Shown in pieces: positions 53,186-63,591 of a DNA stretch of 64,000 bases; positions within the stretch are counted from its first letter, which is position 1, and each line of letters opens with the position of its first letter. This DNA is from Ampullaceana balthica (lineage: Eukaryota > Mollusca > Gastropoda > Lymnaeidae), in NCBI GenBank assembly GCA_944989445.1, contig CALYLW010000739.1, positions 186,001 to 250,000 on the forward strand. The letters are read 5' to 3'. Made by a program: the position numbers and the translations under genes. The notes under the pieces are model-generated. The model was not told where the DNA came from, ran no database searches, and saw nothing but the letters and a program-made list of their open reading frames with translations.

Positions 53186-53358
53186 CTTTCCAAAACTGCC
53201 TTTTCCTAAAACTTTGATAAAGTTAAAGTCATTTAGACTTATACGGCTATGGTGAGAACGGGACCTGTCCCCAGATGGGCTACGTGTCCTTGAACCTGGG
53301 TGCTCGTTACTTGTATTGCCAATGACTCCTTCTTCTCCAGAATTTGGCTCATCTGGAT
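53186..53358 (-). CDS. PKC epsilon-like, exon: hinge and glycine loop
   Basis: 57 codons after two linking bases. It starts [20 protein letters not shown], then an Arg/Ser-rich stretch ([18 protein letters not shown]), then [19 protein letters not shown], the start of the kinase with the glycine-rich loop. Acceptor ATTTTTAG, donor AAG|GTGAGT. Confidence 0.94.
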
Positions 53359-54227
53359 CTAAAAATTAGTGTTTTAAAATGTATCGACATCCCAGGTTTA
53401 TTACCAAGCAGTGTGCACACTTTATATTAAATAAGATGTTATCCTAAACTTGTTTTTTTATAAAAGTGATTACATCACTTTTAACATACATGCCAATCTG
53501 CAGGCTTTACTTAAAACATAGATATAAATGTTATTTGCGTCTTATAGCTTTATAGGATTGTGTTTGCACTATAAAACAACTTATGTTCCCCTACTTGAAA
53601 TATTACACATAAAAAAACTATGTTTAATTTATAGCAATGTAAAAAAGTACAAGTTGTATATGCCTTCATCAATTTAAAACAGAACTCAAATTCATACAGC
53701 TAACAAAATTAACTGAAGAATATGATTGATTACTTAAAAATTGCTTAAAATTCATAATCTATGACAATTTGTTACAATTATTAATACAGTGTTAAAAAAA
53801 TTGAATTTTTTTTAATTTTAAAATTTTTTTTATTTGAGCAGCAAAAATAAGACCAAAAAGAAAAAAAATTGCGCTTCATAATTAGATTATGAAATTTTAA
53901 AATGATTTTTGCTTTTCTTCGGTTCAACTTGTTATGCTGCAGTACCCCCACTTTTGAGGGAACAAAAAAAAACAAAAAAAAACAATTATTTCTGATCCAA
54001 GCAAGTTGGCATGTATGCTTTTATAACCTCAATTTTAAAAAAGGACTTTCATTTTATATTAAAAGAAATGAGTTATTCCAATTTAGTTAACCAACAAAAA
54101 TAATTTTGTATATTAATAGAATCACTAATCAATTAGTGTGTGAATCAAGCTGCTTTATCTAGCTTAACTGATACAAAAAACTGTTAAGGTAAATACTTTT
54201 AAAAAAATGTTACTTTAATTATAAGAC

Positions 54228-54640
54228 TACCGTATTTTCACGCATATTCCCCGCACACACCCCGCAGAATTTTTAGATCCTGTAAAAAATTGTGGTATAA
54301 CCCTCCCACGCTTATACCCCGCACTATCCCATCACATTTGAGAAGTCAAATCACGCTGAACCACTCTAGTTGAATGAACTGTATATATATATAGTATCGC
54401 TCACCGCGTTATAAAATCAGATACGTAATATCAAACGATTAAAGGTAGATTGTGAACAAACTTACCAGAAGTTATACAGAATCTAATTTTATATTCGTGT
54501 TTTGCAAGTAATAGTGCGATTGATGCATTATTTAGTATTTAAAAAAATTCAGATACCCTGCCCACGGAGATACCCCGCAGGGAGGGTGCGGGGTCTGTAA
54601 AATCTGGTATAACCCGCGCGGAATATGCGTGAATACTTAC
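54228..54640. mobile_element. MITE with about 20-bp inverted termini
   Basis: The left end taccgtattttcacgcatat followed by tcc matches the inverted right end gtaagtattcacgcatattc. Interior direct and inverted copies of ataccccgca and tggtataacc are present. No coding capacity; it lies in a PKC intron. A TA duplication is possible. Confidence 0.65.
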
Positions 54641-54644
54641 AATG

Positions 54645-56590
54645 TTTACAGATATAAATAATGGTAATGAGATAACATAATTAAATGTACACAAGGGGGC
54701 GCTTTCTCATGCACACACAATGGTATTAGAATGGATATACGATTATATATGTACTTATATTTTTTTACCATATACCTGTACAGCTCATACCATCAGTCCT
54801 ATTACAATTTTAAGAGTGAGCTGTCCTTATCACAATACGTCCTAACATAATTATTTATCAATGAAGATTAATGACATTGCTGGGAAATCAGGGAGATCAC
54901 TCACACACACTTCAAACTGCCTCACCACTCTTCCATTTCAGAGATTAGTAACTTGGCATTCTTAAAGTTGTTCAGGAGCTTTAAATGTGAGTTCAAACAT
55001 GTCAACAAATAAGGTCTTCCTCTCAAACCACTCAAGATAACAGCAACTCTAAACTAGATAATACCCTTGGAAAAAGTATATCAATTTCTGTTTCTTTATA
55101 GATAAAATTAGAATTGTTTCATGTTATTTCATTTATAACCCCAAGAAAAAAATTAAAATAACTTCAATGTTTTTACCTTTCATCACTTTGGATCACTGTA
55201 GAAATTCTCAGTTTAAAAAAAAACCCACCTATATAGGCTCAAGAAAGATATGTAACAGCTCCTGATAAGCATTGAATTGTTTTTAGCATAATAGTAATGC
55301 CTAAAAGGTGTGGTAGCAAAGGAGTACTACAGTATAAAAAACCCAACTAACTTATCTGTTAAGAGTTTAAAATTATTTCTCCTTTTAAGGTCCACCACCA
55401 ATGATTTGTGTAATCATTATTTAGCATTGATGAGGGACAGAATACATAATTAGTTTTTACAATTATAAAATCTATTGAAATTTTACTGTTTCACTTACAT
55501 TTTCTTATAATCATAAGCTATTACGACTAACAGCAATTATGAGAATTTTTATACTTGAAAATAAGATTTCGTAAAGTAATGGCTCCGAGTGCACAATGAG
55601 CTGACAAACAATAAAACAGTGAGTGGACGGCTACTGTGAAAGAGACACAGCAAGAACAAGTGATAACTGTGTAGGATTGGCAAATAATGTCAGGAAATGA
55701 GTGTGAGGTAGGTTGTTTTTTTAATATAGAAGGTAGACACGGACATGCCAGGATTTTTAAAAAATCTTTTATAGATCTTTTATTTGTAAAAATTATTATA
55801 GGAACAGATCAGCAAAGATTTAACAATTTATTAAAGATACTATACAAAAAAATAAATTATCATTTGCTAAGGACTGAGTGAGAACTAAGGATTGTTTTTT
55901 TTAAGTGTTTGGATCCCATTTAACTTGTACCAATTAAAACTGCATGGTTTTGGTCTATCCCTGTATGATTCTGACTATAATCTTTTCAAATTCATTTTTA
56001 AAGTGCCTGATAGGATCAATTAGTAATGAATTAATTCCTATGGTATAATTATTCCAATTTCAAATTTTTCTTACGTAAACAACTTTAAATGAAGACTGAC
56101 AAACAAAACAGTTGTTATACCAGAGACAGCACACGCCTAGATTTTTAAATTATTTTTTTAAAATAAAAAAATACTCTGGCTAGCACTCAATTATGGTACC
56201 TAATTTGAGAATATTCAATTAAGTAACGCGCCTAGAAGCTCTTGAATTTGCACTAATAATTTAATTAGGGTAGTGGTTACAAAATTTGGGCAAGAAAAAT
56301 ACTAGAGGTTATTATGTTGATTATATTCAGAAAGCATTATTATTATTTATATTTTTTGGTTAAATAACACTTTCAACCTATTAGAAGCATTAGGCATCCT
56401 GCTAGTGATTAGCATCTTGGGGAAATTGCAATATGTCCAAGCGTTAGGAAACAATGGCTCCAGAGCACCTCATCACCACACAGTATGTGATCAGTGCATG
56501 AAAACTGGGTCATTGGACAACAAGCCAAGCAGAATGTTCACCAAGGTTCTTGAGGGTGGGCATCATGCATTCTCTCCTTCACTCACTCAC
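54645..56590. other. PKC intron, no gene seen
   Basis: AT-rich intronic sequence without recognisable coding or repeat structure. Confidence 0.5.
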
Positions 56591-56669
56591 CTTGTATCAC
56601 AGGTATGGGGGATGAAAAAGATCTCTCATGCATGGGGGTATTTTTATTTGGGGACTCACTTATTGACAT
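56591..56669 (-). CDS. PKC epsilon-like, short hinge exon (newly inferred)
   Basis: Acceptor ATATATATTTTCAG, donor CAAG|GTGAGT. The 79 bases start in phase 0 and end with one base. That is exactly what links the preceding exon (ends in phase 0) to the following one (needs one base, giving Asp before PDEPN). It reads MSISESPNKNTPMHERSFSS then PIPVIQ, a Ser/Pro-rich hinge sequence. It has no family motif, so the support is splice signals and phase. It could be alternatively spliced only with a compensating exon, since skipping shifts the frame. Confidence 0.8.
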
Positions 56670-57048
56670 CTGAAAATATATATTTAAAAAAGAAATAGAA
56701 GCAGTTATTAACACATTGATTTACAATAATGTGAGACAATTTTGTATGCATATATTATAGTATGAGTTTTGAGTTGCATTTTAAAGCAAAATTAAAATTA
56801 CTCTATTTCAGGTATAAATGTCCAAAAAGTTTTGTTTCCATAAACATCACTAAAGCTTTACCAAAAATAAATGAATTTTAACTAATTTTAATATCTGTAA
56901 TAAATAAAAATACACAATCAATGAAAACTTATCTTTTAAACATTAATCTATTAAAATTATTCTCATATAGATATTTCCCAAATATAAGAACTTTCATAAA
57001 TTTGAAATGATTTCTCCAAAAATGTGGTATGCATGAATACAAACAAAC

Positions 57049-57185
57049 CTTTTTAGGGGGTTTGGGCCTGAGCTTGTCGCCAGAAATGCCCATCTCCGAT
57101 AATATCTGAGCCATATCCCTGGTGTTGGTACCACAGTTGTTGGCCACATTTTTCTGACACCGTTTGTGGATGTTCATCTTACAAA
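57049..57185 (-). CDS. PKC epsilon-like, exon: end of C1B and start of hinge
   Basis: After two linking bases, 45 codons: [20 protein letters not shown] completes the C1B zinc sites, then [25 protein letters not shown]. The acceptor AATGAATTTCAG is a variant of the 25-bp repeat beside it; the donor AAG|GTTTGT is weak. Confidence 0.94.
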
Positions 57186-57188
57186 CTG

Positions 57189-58145
57189 AAATTCATTATG
57201 TCCAATATTCTATAAATTCATTGTGTCCATTATTCTATTAATTCATTATGTCCAATATTCTATAAATTCATTGTATACAATATTCTATAAATTCATTGTG
57301 TCCAATATTCTACAAATTCATTGTGTCCAATATTCTACAAATTCATTATGTCCAATATTCTATAAATTATTTGTGTCCAATATTCTATAAATTCATTATG
57401 TCCAATATTCTATAAATTCATTATGTCCAATATTCTATAAATTCATTATGTCCAATATTCTATAAATTCATTATGTCCAATATTCTATAAATTATTTGTG
57501 TCCAATATTCTATAAATTATTTGTGTCCAATATTCTATAAATTCATTGTGTCCAATATTCTATAAATTCATTGTATACAATATTCTATAAATTCATTGTG
57601 TCCAATATTCTATAAATTCATTGTGTCAATTATTCTATAAATTCATCATGTCCAATATTCTATAAATTCATTGTGTCCAATATTTTATAAATTCATTGTA
57701 TACAATATTCTATAAATTCATTGTGTCCAATATTCTATAAATTCATTGTGTCCATTATTCTATAAATTCATTATGTCCAATATTCTACAAATTCATTACG
57801 TCCAATATTCTATAAATTATTTGTGTCCAATATTCTATAAATTCATTGTGTCCAATATTCTATAAATTCATTGTGTCCATTATTCTATAAATTCATTATG
57901 TCCAATATTCTACAAATTCATTACGTCCAATATTCTATAAATTATTTGTGTCCAATATTCTATAAATTCATTATGTCCAATATTCTATAAATTCATTATG
58001 TCCAATATTCTATAAATTCATTATGTCCAATATTCTATAAATTATTTGTGTCCAATATTCTATAAATTATTTGTGTCCAATATTCTATAAATTCATTATG
58101 TCCAATATTCTATAAATTCATTATGTCCAATATTCTATAAATTAT
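57189..58145. repeat. 25-bp minisatellite abutting a PKC acceptor, about 38 copies
   Basis: The plus-strand unit is attcattatgtccaatattc followed by tataa, with a/g, t/c and short variants (24 bases with attattt). On the coding strand each unit contains aatgaatttatag, against aatgaatttcag at the true acceptor at 57186-57188. Confidence 0.95.
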
Positions 58146-58465
58146 TCTTTTACAGTATAATTTTACATTTCACTTTACCCAGGACTAATTTTATAGCCAG
58201 AAATATTAGTTGCTGTTACAAATATTGTCTTATAGGGTCTTTAATTTCATGGGCATTTTAGGAAATAATTTCTTATGCTTTTTAAGTCTTATAGTAACAA
58301 TTTCAAATGGAAATCTATCTTAGAGTCGCTTTAAACTAAATCTTTAAAATGAGGAAACATTAAATTTCATCAATAATTATGTACTAAATAACTGCTGGTG
58401 CTTATGGGTGTACATATCCTAACAAAGTGATTGCAATGAGGACTATTTTATTGTTGTAAACTTAC

Positions 58466-58595
58466 CATCACATTGCAATCCTTGTCTGACTAGTCCATAT
58501 AATAGTGAGCCACAATGATCACAGAATGTTGGCCTCCTGTAATTGTGCACGTTAAATCTATGTGGGACATTAATGTTGAACCGTGTTCCTGTTAC
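58466..58595 (-). CDS. PKC epsilon-like, exon: first part of C1B
   Basis: 43 codons plus one base, phase 0 at its start. It starts [20 protein letters not shown] and continues [20 protein letters not shown]. His and the first Cys pairs of the second diacylglycerol-binding finger are in place. Acceptor GTGTCTGCAG, donor GATG|GTAAGT. Confidence 0.95.
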
Positions 58596-58943
58596 CTGCA
58601 GACACACTTCTATTTATCAACAAAAAAGTATATGTAACTTAAAGAGCGTGTGTATTTCAAATACTGATTTAACAGAAATAATTTATTGATAGACCCTGAA
58701 TGCTGTGGGGAGAAATATCACATAAAGGATTATTGACTCAACAAGAACCATCTTATTATCCATCAACCAAGACAAAAGAGCCACTGAGGTTTCTAGGTGT
58801 GGTTTCATGTGCAGTTACACAGATGAAATTTTTCTTATTATAAAAATATTGTACACAATGTGCACAGCAGAACATGATGCTATGGGTCTTTTATGGCTTG
58901 CCAGCAACTGTTTCCAACCTTCTTTTGTATAATAGGTTGCCAA

Positions 58944-59112
58944 CAATGTTCCCTTTAAGCTGTGCAGATATTTGACAGATGCCGCGCAGCAGTTTAGATT
59001 AACAGCACAGCAAATTTTGTAAAATATTGCACAAAAAAATGGACGTTGTGCAACTTTGAACACAAATTTTTTAACTTTGCACACGGATCAACAAAGCTTA
59101 GAAGAAACATTG
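58944..59112 (+). mobile_element. hAT-like MITE with near-perfect 8-bp duplication
   Basis: The left end CAATGTTCCCTTTAAGC matches the inverted right end CAATGTTTCTTCTAAGC. Flanks are gttgccaa (58936-58943) and tttgccaa (59113-59120), 7 of 8 identical. 169 bp, non-coding; same family as 26287-26512 and 4874-4950. In the intron between the C1A and C1B exons. Confidence 0.75.
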
Positions 59113-59265
59113 TTTGCCAAGAGGTCTAATGTATTAGGGCCCAGACCTAAAGGCTTTCAGCAAAGGTTCTTTGGCAACCCTGACTTGTATCTCTTAGCCA
59201 GCATGAGACTGCTTGCAAAGATGGTTTAATGAGACCAGCAGGAGAACCATCCCTGAGATGAATGG

Positions 59266-59390
59266 ACTTACCTCGTCATTAGAGACATCTATTGAGCCTG
59301 GACATTTTGTGACTATGTGCTGATGACTTACCTCATCATTAGAGACATCCCTTGAGCCTGGACATTTTGTGACTATGTGCTGATGACATC
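59266..59390 (-). repeat. 60-bp tandem duplication spanning an exon end and its splice donor
   Basis: On the coding strand, the unit tcatcagcacatagtcacaa through gatgag and gtaag occurs twice, with three differing bases (agggat/atagat, gatgag/gacgag). Both copies end GAG|GTAAGT. 60 bases keep the frame, adding [20 protein letters not shown] if the distal donor is used. Confidence 0.95.
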
Positions 59391-59414
59391 TTTTGTGGAC
59401 CACACATGTACAAA
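59332..59414 (-). CDS. PKC epsilon-like, exon: end of C1A (proximal donor)
   Basis: Two linking bases then 27 codons: [20 protein letters not shown] then RDVSNDE. It completes the C1A zinc ligands. The donor GAG|GTAAGT is strong. A second, identical donor lies 60 bases further (after 59272), following an in-frame duplicate of the last 18 codons, so a longer exon (59272-59414) is also possible. Confidence 0.9.
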
Positions 59415-59635
59415 CTGTTGGATTTGGAATATTTATAATATGTTAATAATATTGTTTTGAACAATCACAGACTACTTTGAATTGACTAAGAGGTTCAAAA
59501 ATGTTTTAATAAAAGTATTGTTGGAATTTTGGTATTTGAGTTTTGCACGGAACAAACATTTTTAATTATGCCTGATACATAAGTAATAAAACTTAAATAT
59601 CAATAAATAGTTTAAAGTAGGTAATGATTTATAAC

Positions 59636-59667
59636 CTTGACACTGGTATCCCTGTTTGCCAAGACCC
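59636..59667 (-). CDS. PKC epsilon-like, 32-base micro-exon in C1A
   Basis: Acceptor TTTTTCAG, donor CAAG|GTTATA. It supplies the last base of Trp, GLGKQGYQCQ, and the first base of Val. C-x13-C spacing is one residue shorter than in human PKC epsilon but within the C1 consensus. The donor is weak at +3 to +6. Confidence 0.88.
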
Positions 59668-59755
59668 CTGAAAAACAAACAAAAATCACAGTTCAGACTC
59701 AAGTTGATTTTTAAAAAATAATCATAAACAAAGTACATGTAAATGTATAAAAATT

Positions 59756-61346
59756 AAACAACCCCGTAAAAACATAGTTTTTGACTATAAATACCTTATA
59801 TATGAGACATAACTAAAAGTATTGATTATGTACAAACGTGACAAACATTTACAGAATGAAACTGACTTAACTCCCCTTTGCTGTAAAACGGGATGGGGGG
59901 AGGTGTGGTCACGGATGGCTGGACTGAACTCAGCGTGACACGTGAATGTAAAGAATAGCAGTCCGCTACATATAGTTATATAGAGATAAACTAAAAATGC
60001 ATTACTTTAATTACGGTACATTCGATAGGGGTCTACCGATATATCGGCTGGCCGATATATCGGCACCGATATCTGGATATCGGCAATATCGGTATCGGTA
60101 GCATGTAAAGGTCCCAATATTGACGTCACCGATATTTCATAATAAGTGACATTTTGACCCCCCCAAAAAAAACGGAAACAAAAAAACTATCATTTAGATT
60201 TACAACATCTCGACAAATTAATATATCGACCCCAATACCGGTATTGAAATAGTCAAAAGAGTCCTAGTATTAATATGTGCAGCCACGATACAGTGTGCCA
60301 TGTGCTTTGATATTGTTTAGGTATCGGCCGATTTTCGTATACTCAGAAATACTGTGTAAATACATTATTGCCGATGCCAAGTATACCGTAATTGCTCTAA
60401 TAAATGTATAACATGTAAACATTATGTTCACGTAATTGCTCTAATAGCAAAGATGCACGCAGAATCGCAGATGTCTAAAACATTTCGTTTCGTATGGAAT
60501 AACAAAATGTACCGTGTGAAGACTTGTTGTCATTGGCAACCATTCAAGCTTCAGCCTCATTTTCACCCTATTACTATTGTACTTTGTTCTCATTGTTTCA
60601 TTCATAAAAGGTGGCCGTGTGCAAAAGCCATTAAACTATTGGTTAGAATTAATAATTATGAGTCAAGGTTGAAGTTTCAAAAGGAGTACCTAATATGCTT
60701 GTACATTTTTATAAAGGACGGTTCGTTTTGTTATGAGTTCTATGTAGGTCATGAACTGGAACTTGTAAACACATCGGAAACTTCGTTTCGGGAAAAAAAA
60801 TCGGTAATTTCGGCAAAACTGGATATCGGTAGACCCCTTAATTATAAAATATAAATAATTACGAGTGATAAATTTAAGAATGACGTCATCAATATGACCG
60901 CTGTTATTTTTGTCCTAACAAAAACTCATATCGGCACTCAGATCGGAAAAAAATTTCGGTAATATCTGCAAAAATGCTTATCGGTAGACCCCTAATATTA
61001 AAGATAAATAATTACGAGTGATAAATTTAAGAATGACGTCATCAAATATGATCGCTGGTTTTTGTCCTAACAAATACTCATATCGGCACTCATATCGGCA
61101 ACAAAAATATCGGTAATATCGGTATCGGCAATATCGGCAAAAAGGCATATCGGTAGATGCCTAACATTCGATCGATCTGAAATTTTGACACGATGCATTG
61201 TTAGGTGACACAAGTCTATGTGCAAAATTTCAGCTCAATAGCATCACAGGAAGTGTGTCATTTTTTACTTTTGTTTTTTCCGCCCGGCCCAGAACGACAG
61301 AGACCCACGACAGACAAGATCTCGAAGTTAATATAAGGGATTGAAT
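59756..61346. mobile_element. Satellite-related element, split by a hAT-like insertion
   Basis: The left part starts aaacaaccccgtaaaaacat and contains ccttatatatgagacataac. The right part resumes cgatctgaaattttgacacg and ends gaagttaatataagggattg. It is the same family as the clusters at 32.9-34.9 kb. The interruption at 60026-61163 is described separately. It lies in a PKC intron. Confidence 0.8.
60026..61163. mobile_element. hAT-like element with exact 8-bp target-site duplication
   Basis: The left end TAGGGGTCTACCGATA matches the inverted right end TAGGCATCTACCGATA. The flanks acattcga (60018-60025 and 61164-61171) are identical. Many atatcgg motifs lie near both ends. The right end occurs three times (cggtagacccctta near 60840, cggtagacccctaa near 60993, then the true end), separated by about 155-bp tandem copies with ataattacgagtgataaatt. 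A 133-codon plus frame (60453-60854) is unrecognised. Confidence 0.8.
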
Positions 61347-61455
61347 AACTTAACTTCAATTTAAATCTTGAACTATTCTATTCACCAATCACTGAACTGC
61401 ATTATTCATTCTTTAACTGATTTTCTTGACCTGGAAGCAATCAAATATCCCTTAC

Positions 61456-61621
61456 CATATAAAGTCACGACAAAGTGAGCAGAATGTCGGTTGCCGGAAA
61501 AACATAGCCATGAACTTGTGTCCATTGACTTGATGCACACGTCTGCGCATGGCACCACGCCGCCGGTTAAGCATGCCTTCTTTTTCTTTGAACACTTTTT
61601 CTTTAGGTGTGGACTCAGCCG
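61456..61621 (-). CDS. PKC epsilon-like, first visible exon: pseudosubstrate and C1A start
   Basis: Acceptor ATATTTCAG, donor TATATG|GTAAGG. After two linking bases it starts [20 protein letters not shown], then the pseudosubstrate [11 protein letters not shown] with Ala in place of the phospho-acceptor, then [20 protein letters not shown], the first zinc ligands of C1A. It closely follows the vertebrate PKC epsilon order. The preceding exons (C2 domain) are not in the window. Confidence 0.95.
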
Positions 61622-61693
61622 CTGAAATATTTAATACGGTCAATAAAATAATGTGTGCACGTTTAAACTCAGGGTTGATCTTTTGTTTGCACA

Positions 61694-61892
61694 GAAAACA
61701 TAAGACATTTTTATTGCTATGGTATACGAGCAAAAATCATAAGACATTTTTATTGCTATGGTATATGAGCAAAAAACATAAGACATTTTTTATTGCTATG
61801 GTATATGAGCAGAAAACATAAGACATTTTTATTGCTATGGTATATTAGCAGAAAACATAAGACATTTTTATTGATATGGTATACGAGCAGAC
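61694..61892. repeat. About 39-bp tandem repeat, 5 copies
   Basis: The unit is acataagacatttttattgc followed by tatggtatatgagcagaaa. It lies in the PKC intron about 70 bases upstream (in gene direction) of the first visible exon. Confidence 0.92.
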
Positions 61893-61925
61893 TATAATCA
61901 TGTGTTGTTTTTAAAAATTAAATAT

Positions 61926-62556
61926 TAGGGCTGCGAAAATTAAGGATTAATTTCTCGATTAATCGTTAAAATTTTTTTATCGATTAAAATTATTTTAATC
62001 GATAAAAATTCAATTAAAATTAAAGAAAATATTTATAATATTTTTTTAAAAATTTTATTAATAAATAATTAATTATTAATAATAATAATTTATATATTTT
62101 TTTACGTACAAACTTCTCCCGCGTATTATTATAATTTATTTTATTACTTTATGTGGACCGGCAGACGTCAACTAAAAATGGCTGACAGCATCAGCGCAGT
62201 TAAATTTAAACATATAACTAGAAAGTTTAGCAAAAATTTTGTTTTTAAGCTAACTGCGGATGGCAAAGTCAAAGATGGTGAAAATGTTTACTGTGTTCAC
62301 TGCCATTAACAATTCTCTTTTAAAGGATCAAATACATCGTTGACCTACCACCTTCAGCACAAACATACGATCAAGTATCAACACATTGTCATAAAATTTA
62401 GTTCAAAATATTCTTAATTTTCAATGTCCGGACGAAATGTTCAGTTTAATGACGTCATAAATTTCTATTTTTGGCTTTAATCGAAATTATCGATTAATTA
62501 ATCGATAATTTTTCAAAAGTTAACAATTAAATTTAATTAAATAGATAACAGCCCTA
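61926..62556 (+). mobile_element. Decayed hAT element with a broken BED zinc finger
   Basis: Termini are TAGGGCTGCGAAAATTAA and, inverted, TAGGGCTGTTATC. Flanks are ttaaatat (61918-61925) and ataaatat (62557-62564), 7 of 8 identical. Subterminal atcgattaatcg motifs are frequent. A frame from ATG 62178 reads MADSISAVKFKHITRKFSKN and leads to VYCVHCH, stop, QFSFKGSNTSLTYHLQHKH. That is a C-x2-C...H-x4-H BED finger, the N-terminal DNA-binding domain of hAT transposases, interrupted by TAA at 62307-62309. The catalytic part is absent. Confidence 0.78.
62178..62400 (+). pseudogene. Remnant of hAT transposase N terminus (BED finger)
   Basis: See the enclosing element. The frame stays recognisable for about 70 codons with one premature stop after CVHCH, then runs into non-coding DNA. 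Such 5'-only remnants are expected in non-autonomous copies. Confidence 0.7.
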
Positions 62557-62569
62557 ATAAATATATAAT

Positions 62570-63590
62570 GTATTAGTACTTGGTATGACTTGTATCTATT
62601 TTCTATCACTGTGTGATACAAGCATGTGCCATTTCATATTCAGAATGTCAGTTTATGTAAGGCATCCTAAACTATATCCATAATATTTTTTTTTAAAAAC
62701 ATATTAAACTTATGTACTCTTCTTAATTTTAAAACATAAAATAAGTATTGCTGCGCTTTTGAGTGCCACTTTAACGTTCATTTTCTTTTTAAGCTATTCA
62801 TCATTATCAAATAAGGGGTATATTTTATGAAAAATTTCATCAAATTTCATTTTCTTTTAAACTGATAAAAAGTTATGCAACCAAAAACATCTCCAATTTG
62901 TATACCCTCTTCAATTAAACCATTTAAAACATGCCCAAAATATATTTTACTTTAAATTTGTTTATGTTTCTAATTAATTTTGCTTAACTTTATAGCAATA
63001 CAGTATTCAACTACATAAATAAAATTTACTTGCAAATAATCTATACCAATTGATTTTTTTTTAAACACATATTATCGGCTAAAAAATAATTCAAATGATA
63101 CTGTATGACTATGTATCTATTTTCAATTTTTTAATTTCTTTTGCTTATATTTATAATCATAAAAAAATTAAACCAAGGTAGAAAAAAATCATAAGTGCAA
63201 AGACTTCTCTGTTATGCTTTAAACAATTATTACATTGTCCCTTTTTTCACCCTTAAATGAACATCCTCAAGTTCTCAATGAAAATTGTTTAAGACTGATA
63301 ATTAATTTAGGGATTGTTATCAACTGTGAGTGTTTAAATGAGTGGTAAAAATGAATAAGTTCATAATTTTCCAAAGGGCTTAACTTCCAAAAGACCTATT
63401 TTTTTTAACATTAGCTTTTCCCTTAAAGTAAATTTTGTTTGTTTTAAAAGATTAAATTGTTTCAAATAATTTTTAACTTGTTTAATTGAAAAATTATTTT
63501 TATATTTTTAATTTTTAGTTAGCACAATGGAAACAGTGTAAAAAAATGCAGTATCCCAATCAAATATATTTTTTGTTTATCAAATGAATA
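62570..63590. other. AT-rich intron or upstream sequence, nothing recognised
   Basis: AT-rich sequence with poly-T and poly-A runs; no coding motif found on either strand. Confidence 0.5.
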
Positions 63591-63591
63591 A

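Noticed and set aside
60453..60854. 133-codon frame as a host gene
   Set aside because: It lies wholly inside the hAT-like element, ends in its terminal motif and has no recognised domain.
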